A DNA stretch of 64,000 nucleotides from CAXSBA01 sp965277105. GTDB taxonomy: Bacteria > Spirochaetota > UBA12135 > COTS27 > CAXSBA01. The notes under the pieces were generated by a model, which was not told where the DNA came from, did not search any database, and was given only the letters and a program-made list of their open reading frames with translations. How positions within the stretch are numbered: the first letter of the stretch is position 1; the number at the start of each line of letters is the position of its first letter. The stretch is taken from the NCBI GenBank assembly GCA_965277105.1, contig OZ255710.1:1054001-1118000 (forward strand). Direction: 5' to 3'. The position numbers were made by a program, and so were the translations under genes. Below are positions 34,718 to 42,446 of the stretch, one piece after another.

Positions 34718-36490
34718 ATGAGTAAGAAAAACTTTCGCAGCCAACTTTGGTTTAATAATCCCAAAAACCCGGGTATGACGGCTCTTTATTTAGAACGTTA
34801 CCTAAACTACGGTTTTACTCGAGAAGAGCTCCAATCTGGCAAACCTATTATTGGAATAGCCCAATCTGGCTCGGATCTTTCTCCCTGCAACCGAGTTCAT
34901 TTAGACTTGGCCAAACGGGTTCGCGATGGAATTATTAAAAATGGCGGGATTCCTTTAGAATTCCCTACTCACCCTATCCAGGAAACTGGGCGCCGGCCAA
35001 CTGCAGCTTTAGACCGGAACTTGGCCTATTTAGGATTAGTGGAAATTCTTCATGGCTATCCCATTGATGGCGTAGTTTTAACCACCGGTTGCGATAAAAC
35101 TACCCCTAGTGCTTTAATGGCTGTGGCCTCGCTTAACCTACCAGCCATCGTTCTAACTGGAGGCCCTATGCTTGACGGGCATTATCAAGGGAAACTAGCC
35201 GGCTCAGGAATGGCTATTTGGCAAAGTAGGCTAGATTTAGCAGCTGGAAAAATTAATTATAAAGAATTTATGGATATTGTGGCTGCTTCTGCTCCTTCTG
35301 TAGGATATTGCAACACCATGGGAACGGCTTCTACCATGAACGCTTTAGCCGAAGCTTTAGGGATGTCACTTACTGGTTGCGCTTCGATTCCCGCTCCTTA
35401 TCGAGAACGCGGACAGATGGCTTTTTTAACCGGTAAAAAAATTGTTGATTTAGTGAAAAAAGACATTAAACCTCGAGATATTTTAACTCAAAAAGCCTTT
35501 GAAAACGCTATTGTGGTTAATTCCGCTATTGGTGGATCAACTAATGCTCAGCCCCATATCACAGCAATTGCTCGTCATATTGGGATTTCTTTACCTATAA
35601 AATTATGGGAAGAAAAAGGCTATGCCATACCTCTTCTCGTGAATATGCAACCAGCGGGAAAATATTTATCTGAAGCATTTCACCAAGCTGGTGGAGTCCC
35701 GGCCGTTATGCACGAACTAGCTAAGCATCAAAAAATTCACCTTACTCCTTTAACCGTTACCGGTAAAAAAATAGGAGCAAATATAAAAAATCAACCTATC
35801 CTTGACCATGAAATAATAAAAAGCTACCAAAATCCTTTAAAAAAAAAAGCCGGCTTTAAAGTTTTAACGGGGAATTTATTTGACTCAGCTATTATTAAAA
35901 CCTCTGTTATTTCTGCTGATTTTTATGAGCATTTTTTTAATAAACCAGGAGGAGAACCTGGAGTCTTGGTAGGAAAAGCCGTGATATTTGATGGAGTGGA
36001 AGATTATCACCAAAGGATTGATGATGACAAATTAGATATTGACGAAAACTCTATTTTAGTTATTAGAGGAGCAGGCCCTATCGGGTGGCCTGGTTCTGCG
36101 GAAGTGGTAAATATGCGCCCTCCTAAAAAACTCGTTCAAAAAGGGATTAATCACCTTCCTTGTTTAGGAGATGGTCGGCAATCTGGCACCTCCCCTAGCC
36201 CTTCTATTTTGCACGCATCTCCTGAAGGATGCTTAGAAGGAGGAATGGCATACTTAGAAACTGGTGATGTTATTGAAGTAGATCTCAATAAATCCACCGC
36301 CAATGTAAAAATTGCAGAAGGAATTTTAGCTAAACGAAAGAAAAAAAAACTACCTGCTCCCCCAACTAGCCAAACTCCTTGGCAAGAAATTTATCGAAAC
36401 ACCGTGGGTTCTTTAGAAACAGGAGCTTGTTTAGAGTTAGCTACTAAATTTAGAGAGATAAAAGATAAAATCCCTCGCGACAGCCACTAA
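34718..36490 (+). CDS. IlvD/Edd-family dehydratase, sugar-acid dehydratase type
   Basis: A 590-residue iron-sulfur dehydratase. The cluster Cys residues are in LTTGCDKTTPS and SVGYCNTMGTAS, with a third in DGRQSGTSPSPSILH region partners such as HLPCLGDG. The FDGVEDYHQRIDD segment is typical of D-xylonate/L-arabonate dehydratases rather than the branched-chain enzyme IlvD, so a sugar-acid substrate is favoured. It starts at ATG 34718, eight bases after TATAAA, with no Shine-Dalgarno sequence. No aldolase or sugar dehydrogenase gene is adjacent, so the pathway is not settled. Confidence 0.82.
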   Translation: MSKKNFRSQLWFNNPKNPGMTALYLERYLNYGFTREELQSGKPIIGIAQSGSDLSPCNRVHLDLAKRVRDGIIKNGGIPLEFPTHPIQETGRRPTAALDRNLAYLGLVEILHGYPIDGVVLTTGCDKTTPSALMAVASLNLPAIVLTGGPMLDGHYQGKLAGSGMAIWQSRLDLAAGKINYKEFMDIVAASAPSVGYCNTMGTASTMNALAEALGMSLTGCASIPAPYRERGQMAFLTGKKIVDLVKKDIKPRDILTQKAFENAIVVNSAIGGSTNAQPHITAIARHIGISLPIKLWEEKGYAIPLLVNMQPAGKYLSEAFHQAGGVPAVMHELAKHQKIHLTPLTVTGKKIGANIKNQPILDHEIIKSYQNPLKKKAGFKVLTGNLFDSAIIKTSVISADFYEHFFNKPGGEPGVLVGKAVIFDGVEDYHQRIDDDKLDIDENSILVIRGAGPIGWPGSAEVVNMRPPKKLVQKGINHLPCLGDGRQSGTSPSPSILHASPEGCLEGGMAYLETGDVIEVDLNKSTANVKIAEGILAKRKKKKLPAPPTSQTPWQEIYRNTVGSLETGACLELATKFREIKDKIPRDSH

Positions 36491-36538
36491 ATAATCTACT
36501 ATAAAAATTTAATTAATATTTAATTAATAAAAATTTAC

Positions 36539-36566
36539 TTACAATTTTTATTATCCATAGTATAAT
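36539..36566 (+). promoter_or_regulatory. Promoter of the 5S rRNA gene
   Basis: TTACAA at 36539-36544 and TATAAT at 36561-36566 are 16 bases apart. The region upstream (36510-36535) is nearly pure A/T with a TTAATTAATATTTAATTAA palindrome, as expected of an UP element. Transcription would begin just before 36578. Confidence 0.55.
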
Positions 36567-36577
36567 TATTTCTATAG

Positions 36578-36697
36578 GTTGCTGGTGACCATAGAGAAGG
36601 AGAAACACCTGTTCCCATTCCGAACACAGCAGTTAAGCCCTTCATCGCCGATGGTACTATTACTTAAGTGATGGGAGAGTAGGACATTGCCAGCGAC
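36578..36697 (+). rRNA. rrf: 5S ribosomal RNA
   Basis: A 120-base 5S rRNA. The conserved core CCCATTCCGAACAC and CGCCGATGGTA are plain, and the ends pair (GTTGCTGG with CCAGCGAC, one G-U). Helix III and loop E positions follow the usual plan. It has its own promoter. No 16S or 23S rRNA is within the window, which reaches 36 kb upstream and 27 kb downstream, so this copy is unlinked or the operon is split. Confidence 0.95.
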
Positions 36698-36760
36698 TTT
36701 TAACTCCTTATTTTCTTTTTTCCCCTAAAAGTAGTATTAAAATTAATTGCGAAAAAGATT

Positions 36761-37861
36761 TTAATTATAATCGTGTAATTCCTGATTTAAAGCAATGGTT
36801 TTTAGATTAGGATAACATTTCAACTCCCCAGTTTGGCTATCTTGAATAAAAAGAAGATTATCCTTACTAGATAAGTCAATTCCCTTAAAGATGTTTTCTT
36901 TTAGACCAACCACTTCCCCATTGAGATTAATCGGTTTTTTATCTGCATTAAATAAGTGGATTTTACTACCAGCAGTGACATAAACCCCGGCAGCAATGGT
37001 ACAACCAAATCCCAAAGAGATGCCCGTCCCTGCGTTAGCTCCAATCAAGCACTTCTCGCCAATGCTAATTACCATATCATTCCCACCAGAAAGCGTTCCC
37101 ATAATGGAAGCCCCACCACCAATGTCCGAATCTTTGCCGACGACTACGCCAGCAGAAACTCGCCCTTCCACCATACTAGATCCTAGAGTTCCTGCATTGA
37201 AATTTACGTACCCCGCTGGCATAACTGTAGTACCTTTCCCTAAATAAGCCCCCAATCGCACTCGAGCTCCGTCAGCAATTCTCACTTCACTAGGAATATA
37301 ATAATTCACTAAATAGGGGAATTTATCAACATGGGACACCACGTAGTTACGATGAGGATTAATGGCTTTATGGATAATCACGTCTTCGGGAAACATAGGG
37401 CCTTGATTAGTCCAAGCTAAGTTGGGTAAAGTTTTATATAAATTGGTTAAATTTATATTATGAGGAAGAATTTTTCTAGCAGAGATGAGATGCAGCTTAA
37501 AATAAGCTTCTTCTACACCGGTGATATCTTCATGAATATTAGCCAAGTAAAAAAGGATAATATCTTTACTACAATAATCCTCTTCTTTACTAGTTTTTTC
37601 TAAATAAGCCTCCATTAAAGCATGGTGCTGTTTTTGTTCTTTGGAAGAGAGAAAAGAATAATTAGGCAAAGCATCTCTTAAGTTTTCTAAATCGTTTTTA
37701 GTCAAAGTCAGACAAATGTTTTCTTCACTAGCAAAAGAAAACAACGCGCTTAGAGCATTGAGATATTCTTCATTATCAGCTAGATTAATAAAAGGAAAAC
37801 TAACATCCAAAGTTTGTCCTGCACGAGAATGACGAATGCCAATGCCTAGAAATTTACTCAT
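36761..37861 (-). CDS. dapD: Tetrahydrodipicolinate N-succinyltransferase DapD
   Basis: DapD succinylates tetrahydrodipicolinate on the lysine/meso-diaminopimelate path. The left-handed beta-helix repeats are clear (VRIADGARVRLGAYLGKGTT, MVEGRVSAGVVVGKDSDIGG, SIGEKCLIGANAGTG). The 366-residue protein is the long form with an extended N-terminal domain (GIGIRHSRAGQTLDVSFPFI), not the 270-residue enterobacterial form. It stands alone on the minus strand, with a minus-strand TATAAT at 37936-37941. Its presence argues for the succinylase route to peptidoglycan. Confidence 0.9.
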   Translation of the reverse strand: MSKFLGIGIRHSRAGQTLDVSFPFINLADNEEYLNALSALFSFASEENICLTLTKNDLENLRDALPNYSFLSSKEQKQHHALMEAYLEKTSKEEDYCSKDIILFYLANIHEDITGVEEAYFKLHLISARKILPHNINLTNLYKTLPNLAWTNQGPMFPEDVIIHKAINPHRNYVVSHVDKFPYLVNYYIPSEVRIADGARVRLGAYLGKGTTVMPAGYVNFNAGTLGSSMVEGRVSAGVVVGKDSDIGGGASIMGTLSGGNDMVISIGEKCLIGANAGTGISLGFGCTIAAGVYVTAGSKIHLFNADKKPINLNGEVVGLKENIFKGIDLSSKDNLLFIQDSQTGELKCYPNLKTIALNQELHDYN

Positions 37862-38009
37862 AGAAGAAAAGTTAATAGTTTAACTATCAAATTTGAAGTA
37901 GATTTTTTTTTATTTAAATTAGTAAGCACAATTTAATTATACTATAGTTGGCAGCAAAAAAATAAGATAAAAATAACTTAAAAAAACCTAAAAAATTAAA
38001 ACTTATTTA

Positions 38010-38852
38010 TTACATTAAACGAAAATTTTTAGCCCTTTTATATTTGATATATTTAGAGAATATTTCAATATAAATGGAATTTTTATCACCAGTGCTTTCA
38101 AAAGCACTTTCGATCATTTTTTCGTTAGTGAGAAAATAAAATTCTTCTTCTTCCCAACTCCTAATATTTTTTTTAACCTTGGAAAGATTAAATACTTCTT
38201 TGTCTATTGTAATTTTTTTTCTATCAATAGCTTCAAAAAAATATTTATTTAAAATGCAACAAGAAGAATTAGCAAATTTTTCTAATCGGAAAGTAAAATC
38301 TACTCCCTTGCCGACAATATCCATCTCTGATTTGGTTTTCCCTTCTATAAAAATTGGCGCTACCAAATAAACCTCATACAAATACGTTATAATCGTTTTG
38401 AGTTTTAAATCAGGTATAGCCGATGGGGAATGGAGGAAGCGGATAACTTCTTCTAAAATCAGCTGAGCAATATGCGGATCAGCCTTCTTATTTTTATAGG
38501 TAATTTCTTGATTTTCAAAAGGTAAAAATAAAAAACCTATATCCCCAATGGTTTTAAGGATTATTTTTTCTTTTATAAAATTAAGCTCTTCATCATTGAT
38601 CTCTTTAACTTTACTAGCAACCTTATTAATAAGATTATTAGCAAAAGCAGAAAAATCTTTATAGAAAATGTTAAAGTGATTTAACCAGTTGTTATCTAGG
38701 CTTCTATACTCTTCTTTTCTACTAGTAGAATTAACAATATCAAATAGAACTAAATAACCACTAACGGGGACATACCCTAAGGTTTCAATGCTTGCTTCTT
38801 TTTGATTAACGATTAATTTTTCAATATTTTTTTTGTTGGAATTTGTTGACAT
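38010..38852 (-). CDS. Divergent class III nucleotidyl cyclase-like protein
   Basis: A 280-residue soluble protein with class III adenylate/guanylate cyclase landmarks. Metal-binding D38 sits in LVLFDIVNST and D104 in LKTIGDIGFLF. K100, in the adenine-specifying Lys position, and D178 in MDIVGKG favour ATP. R189 in GVDFTFRLE matches the transition-state Arg, but the Asn expected four residues earlier is Asp (D185). The domain has no membrane, sensor or response-regulator segment. A purine-rich AAGAAGAAG run lies before the ATG. Activity is not certain because of the Asn to Asp change, but cyclic-nucleotide receptors occur at 43.7-44.9 kb. Confidence 0.68.
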   Translation of the reverse strand: MSTNSNKKNIEKLIVNQKEASIETLGYVPVSGYLVLFDIVNSTSRKEEYRSLDNNWLNHFNIFYKDFSAFANNLINKVASKVKEINDEELNFIKEKIILKTIGDIGFLFLPFENQEITYKNKKADPHIAQLILEEVIRFLHSPSAIPDLKLKTIITYLYEVYLVAPIFIEGKTKSEMDIVGKGVDFTFRLEKFANSSCCILNKYFFEAIDRKKITIDKEVFNLSKVKKNIRSWEEEEFYFLTNEKMIESAFESTGDKNSIYIEIFSKYIKYKRAKNFRLM

Positions 38853-39076
38853 TTTTTTCTTCTTCTTTTTATTGTTTTAGGATTACTTGCTTTAACATCT
38901 AGTATTTTTTCTAAAATAAAAACTACTTGAAAATGAGAAAGAATTTAATAAGCAAGATTTTTTTTTCATTTTTAGCATAAAAAAGCTAATTAAATATATC
39001 ATTTTTTTTTAAAATTTTTTTAGGCTAATAACAAAATTATCTATATAAAATATAGTATTTAAGTTATATTTAACAA

Positions 39077-39180
39077 AATAACTGGGTATATTTCTCGAAG
39101 AATTAATCTAAATGAGTAGTGTAGTGATGTTCGGGGCAAATTTACAACTCTTCTAGGATAAACTCAATTAACCCATTTTT
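39077..39180 (+). ncRNA. Candidate small structured RNA
   Basis: A stretch with more G and C than its surroundings. Nested pairings are possible: TGGGT (39083-39087) with ACCCA (39171-39175), TGAGT (39113-39117) with ACTCA (39062+100, i.e. 39162-39166), and AGTGTA with TACAACT (one bulge). The apical region holds GATGTTCGGGGCAAATT. The closing stem is followed by TTTTT, like a terminator tail. TATATT at 39065-39070 could be its -10. It matches no RNA family that I recognise, and the strand and ends are guesses. Confidence 0.3.
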
Positions 39181-39259
39181 GGAAAATAAAGTTTTTTTTT
39201 TAATTATTTATATTATCTCCTTAAAAAATTTCATAATATTTCATTAAATGTTGTATTTA

Positions 39260-39329
39260 CTATTAGTAGCATGGCTCATTTTTAAACTTGATTATAGTTA
39301 CTTACCAGGTGAGTCATGCTACTAAATAG
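39260..39329. repeat. Long imperfect inverted repeat (hairpin)
   Basis: AGTAGCATGGCTCA at 39265-39278 pairs with TGAGTCATGCTACT at 39310-39323, with a single G-T pair among 14. The stem extends outward by five more pairs across a one-base bulge (39260-39264 with 39324-39329). The loop is 31 bases and contains TTACCAGG. Such a stem is unlikely by chance in this AT-rich gap. It may be part of a structured RNA, a processing site or a protein-binding site. Confidence 0.6.
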
Positions 39330-39464
39330 CGTAGACAGAGAAAAAAAATTATTTCAAAAAATAAGAATTAATTTTATAAAGAGTCCATTAAGTGCGTTAA
39401 ATTTCCCCTAAAATTCAAAATTCAACCTAGATTTTTTTACTTTAATTATGGATAGGGTGAGATA

Positions 39465-39537
39465 AGCTGGCCATGGGACTTGAACCCACAACCGGCTGAT
39501 TACAAATCAGCTGCTCTACCAATTGAGCTAAGCCAGC
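39465..39537 (-). tRNA. tRNA-Thr (anticodon TGT)
   Basis: On the minus strand a full cloverleaf forms: acceptor GCTGGCT with GGCCAGC, D stem GCTC/GAGC, anticodon stem GCTGA/TCAGC with loop TTTGTAA, and T arm GTGGG-TTCAAGT-CCCAT. The anticodon is TGT. The discriminator is T, and CCA is not encoded (the following bases are TAT), unlike the Arg and His tRNAs at 18.7 kb. Confidence 0.96.
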
Positions 39538-39597
39538 ACAATAAAAACAATAAAAAATTATACTATAAAAATAACTTTAAAAAACATTTTTCAAGGC

Positions 39598-39936
39598 TTA
39601 ATAGCTAATGCCTAAAATCGCTAACTGCTCTTTAATAGCAGAAAACTTAATAGCAAAATGGGAAATATCCCAAAGGCATTTTTGATTTTTCACTAGGAGA
39701 AGTTGGGGAGATTTATGAACAACCTTTACCCTACTAGCGATTTCTAACGAGATGGGGCGATCTTCAATCACCAACACCTCATAAATTTTTAAATTAGGGA
39801 ATTCCTTCTCTATTTTTTTCATTTGCCCTAAGGCCCCTGCCGACACACTGCACGTCGTAGAGTGCTTGTAAATAATAAATGAATCTTCTTGGGCTAAAAC
39901 TTCGTCTAATTTTTCTAAATTTGCTATTTTTTCCAT
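39598..39936 (-). CDS. YtxJ-like monothiol protein (DUF2847)
   Basis: A 112-residue thioredoxin-fold protein of the YtxJ family. The single-Cys motif KHSTTCSVSAGAL, the RPISLEIASRVKVVHKSPQL segment and the tail LWDISHF match the family. YtxJ is thought to reduce bacillithiolated proteins (bacilliredoxin-like), from its pattern of occurrence. The monothiol Cys is kept. No bacillithiol biosynthesis gene is in the window. It is transcribed from near the tRNA-Thr promoter region toward it and away from folC. Confidence 0.82.
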   Translation of the reverse strand: MEKIANLEKLDEVLAQEDSFIIYKHSTTCSVSAGALGQMKKIEKEFPNLKIYEVLVIEDRPISLEIASRVKVVHKSPQLLLVKNQKCLWDISHFAIKFSAIKEQLAILGISY

Positions 39937-39982
39937 AAAAAAATTATAAACTATATTATAAGATAATTATCTAAAAAAACTA

Positions 39983-41356
39983 ATGAACGTTGTAGCACAA
40001 TATCATGAACTCGAGCAAAAAATCGAAAGATTAACGAACAATCAAATTTTCTCTAAACACAAAAATATGAAACTAGCTCGAATGACTTGCCTGTTAAATC
40101 TTTTAGGCAACCCACAAAAAGCGTTTAAGATAATCCACGTAGGGGGAACTTCTGGGAAAAGCTCAACCTCCCATTATATCGCAAATATTTTAAAAAACGA
40201 TGGCTATAAAACCGGGCTTTTTTTGTCTCCTTACCTGCAGGTGTTAAATGAAATTTGTTTAATTAACGGAGCTCCGGCTAAAACTAGCGAACTTCTGATT
40301 ACTTATAAAGAAATAGAAAAAAAATTTCTAGAAGTAGCAGCTATAACCAAGATGGGAGAACCTACTTATTTTGAGGCTAAATTGGCCTTATCTTTAGTGC
40401 TTTTTAAAAAAAAAAATATCGATGTAGCCGTTTTAGAAGTAGGGCTAGGGGGCAAGTTTGACGCTACTAATGTGGTGAATTCCCAAGTAGCTGTTTTAGT
40501 AAGTGTTGGACTAGATCACACGGAAATTTTAGGGGATACGATTGAAAAAATTGCCTCTGATAAAGTGGGAATCATTAAAAATCAGGGGATGGTTATTTGC
40601 GGTTTTAATCAAAATTCTACTCAAAAAATAGCGATAAAAAGAGCCTTTGAGCAAAAAGCAACTCTATTTTTACTAAACCAAGATTTTTTTTACCAATACC
40701 ATCAAGCAAAAGAAGAATTAATCATTACCCAAAAAAAGATTAAATATAAATTCAAAATCAAATTAGTTAGCGATTACCAGGCTCATAATGCTAGCTGTGC
40801 CATTTTAGCTTACCAAAAGTTTCAAGAATTAACGCAAAAAAAATCCTCTCTTCTAGCTATAGAAAAAGGGATAAGGATAAATAACATCCCCGGGCGATTG
40901 GAAATTGTGCAGAATAAACCCACAGTTATTCTAGACGGCGCCCATAACCCCGATAAATTAAATTCGTTTTTTAAAAAACTTCAAGATTTTCATACTAGCC
41001 CTATTATTATTTTTTCTCTAAAAAAAGGTAGGGAAATTAATTCTGCGATCTTCCCCTTGCTCTATAAAGCAAACCCTCAAAAAATAATCACCACTTCCTT
41101 TGCCGGTAAAGGGATATGGCAATCTTTACTAGCCGAAGAACTTTTAAAAAAAATTCAAAAATTCTCCCCAAAAACTAAAAATAAAATAACCACGATAGCA
41201 ATCCCCAGCCCACTAAAAGCCATTCAAAATGCTTTAAAAGAAGCGAATGAAAACGATGTTATTGCCGTGACTGGTTCTTTTTTCTTGGTAGGAGAAATAA
41301 GAGAATACTGGCACCCTAAAGAAAAAATGCTTTTATGTATTGAAAATTACGATTAA
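39983..41356 (+). CDS. folC: Folylpolyglutamate/dihydrofolate synthase FolC
   Basis: FolC adds glutamate to folates, and in many bacteria also to dihydropteroate. The Mur-ligase ATP loop HVGGTSGKSSTSHYIAN lies near residues 52-68, followed by GLFLSPYLQVLNE, VLEVGLGGKFDATNVV and a C-terminal LDGAHNPDKL motif. The 457 residues fit the family. It begins at ATG 39983 in a short gap divergent from the YtxJ-like gene, with no Shine-Dalgarno sequence. The bifunctional role is assumed from the family. Confidence 0.93.
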   Translation: MNVVAQYHELEQKIERLTNNQIFSKHKNMKLARMTCLLNLLGNPQKAFKIIHVGGTSGKSSTSHYIANILKNDGYKTGLFLSPYLQVLNEICLINGAPAKTSELLITYKEIEKKFLEVAAITKMGEPTYFEAKLALSLVLFKKKNIDVAVLEVGLGGKFDATNVVNSQVAVLVSVGLDHTEILGDTIEKIASDKVGIIKNQGMVICGFNQNSTQKIAIKRAFEQKATLFLLNQDFFYQYHQAKEELIITQKKIKYKFKIKLVSDYQAHNASCAILAYQKFQELTQKKSSLLAIEKGIRINNIPGRLEIVQNKPTVILDGAHNPDKLNSFFKKLQDFHTSPIIIFSLKKGREINSAIFPLLYKANPQKIITTSFAGKGIWQSLLAEELLKKIQKFSPKTKNKITTIAIPSPLKAIQNALKEANENDVIAVTGSFFLVGEIREYWHPKEKMLLCIENYD

Positions 41357-41546
41357 AAATTACGATATTTATTATATGAAAAGCAAAAAAAAATTGAAAA
41401 GCAAAAATTTTTAACCATTCAAAAAAAGAAAAATATTTTTTATTAAAAAATTAAACTATCACCATGATACAATTTTTTTTATAAGACTATAAAATATTTG
41501 TTCGGTTTTTTTTGCCTTTTAAAACTAAGCTTTTTTTACTAATATT

Positions 41547-42443
41547 TTGAAAACATCCAATATCACAAAATTATACTTACAAGACATAGCTAAAAAAATT
41601 CCTTTAGAAGCTAAGGAAGAAAGCTTAATTTTTAAAAAAATAGTTACTTTAAAAAATTCACTCAATGGAGTGAAAAATAATTCTACCCAAAAAAATAAAA
41701 TCAATGAGGAAATCAATCGACTAAAAAAGAAAATAGTTGAAGCTCATTATCATTTGCTCATTAATTTAGCCCGAAAATACAAAAGCCATAAAACTCCCTT
41801 ATCAGATTTAATCTCTGAAGGAGCTATAGCTTTATTAGAGGCTATTAGCTTTTTCGATTTTTCTAAAAAAATTAGATTTGTTTCTTATGCCTACCCGGTG
41901 GTTAAACAAAGGATGATTGGGTTGGTTTTTAATTATACCCAACCAATAAAAGTACCTAGAAGGAATAATTATTTATTGAGTTATTTTAATAAAATTCAAT
42001 CTAATCACTTAAATCTAACCGGTAAACCCCTCCCTTTTCAAACAGTTGGAGAACAAATGGGAATCGATAGCTCGAGAATTAACCAACTATTAAATAAGAA
42101 TTATAGCTATGTTTCTATTGAAAAATCGCTCTACCAAAACGAGCAAAAAGAAACTACCCTGGGGGACACTTTAGTTGCTGACACTAATAATGCTAGCGAA
42201 GATGAAAAAAAACTAGAACTCATCAAAAAATATCTAGAAGATATAAAAGGCATTCTCTCTCCAAAAGAATATGAAATTCTCTTTTTATACTATGGCTTAG
42301 GAAACCAAGCTCCAATAACCCTATCCGAAATAGCCAAAAAAATCAAGGTTAGTACCGAAAGAGTACGTCAAATCCATGTTACAATCTTAAATAAAATAAA
42401 AAATTCCGTTTTATCAGAAAAAATAAAAGATATTTTAAATTAA
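41547..42443 (+). CDS. Short sigma-70 family RNA polymerase sigma factor
   Basis: A 298-residue sigma factor. A region 1.2-like helix (KLYLQDIAKKIPLEAKEESLIFKKI) is followed by region 2 (LINLARKYKSHKTPLSDLISEGAIALLEAI, then FVSYAYPVVKQRMIGL), region 3 and region 4 with the HTH (TLSEIAKKIKVSTERVRQIHVTILNKI). The region 2.3-2.4 stretch lacks the usual WWIRQ signature, so its promoter may differ from the primary type. It has no region 1.1 or long insert, which makes RpoD unlikely and an RpoS/RpoH-type alternative factor more likely. The start is TTG 41547, preceded by a 190-base AT-rich gap. Confidence 0.82.
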   Translation: MKTSNITKLYLQDIAKKIPLEAKEESLIFKKIVTLKNSLNGVKNNSTQKNKINEEINRLKKKIVEAHYHLLINLARKYKSHKTPLSDLISEGAIALLEAISFFDFSKKIRFVSYAYPVVKQRMIGLVFNYTQPIKVPRRNNYLLSYFNKIQSNHLNLTGKPLPFQTVGEQMGIDSSRINQLLNKNYSYVSIEKSLYQNEQKETTLGDTLVADTNNASEDEKKLELIKKYLEDIKGILSPKEYEILFLYYGLGNQAPITLSEIAKKIKVSTERVRQIHVTILNKIKNSVLSEKIKDILN

Positions 42444-42446
42444 GAT

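Larger units (their letters stand above)
38853..39464. other. 612-base gene-free gap with two candidate RNA structures
   Basis: No protein-coding gene is supported between the cyclase-like gene and tRNA-Thr. The sequence is AT-rich except for two more complex stretches: 39081-39180, a possible folded RNA, and 39260-39329, a long imperfect inverted repeat. The rest (38853-39060, 39181-39259, 39330-39464) contains T and A tracts, scattered -10-like boxes and nothing else that I could support. Confidence 0.6.

Noticed and set aside
39112..39156. 14-codon ORF MSSVVMFGANLQLF
   Set aside because: It is short, has no ribosome binding site and no recognised family; coincidence within the candidate RNA is as likely.
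39299..39330. Resemblance of TTACCAGGTGAG to the 4.5S (SRP) RNA motif
   Set aside because: The GGAA tetraloop and the asymmetric loop are absent and the arms pair elsewhere.
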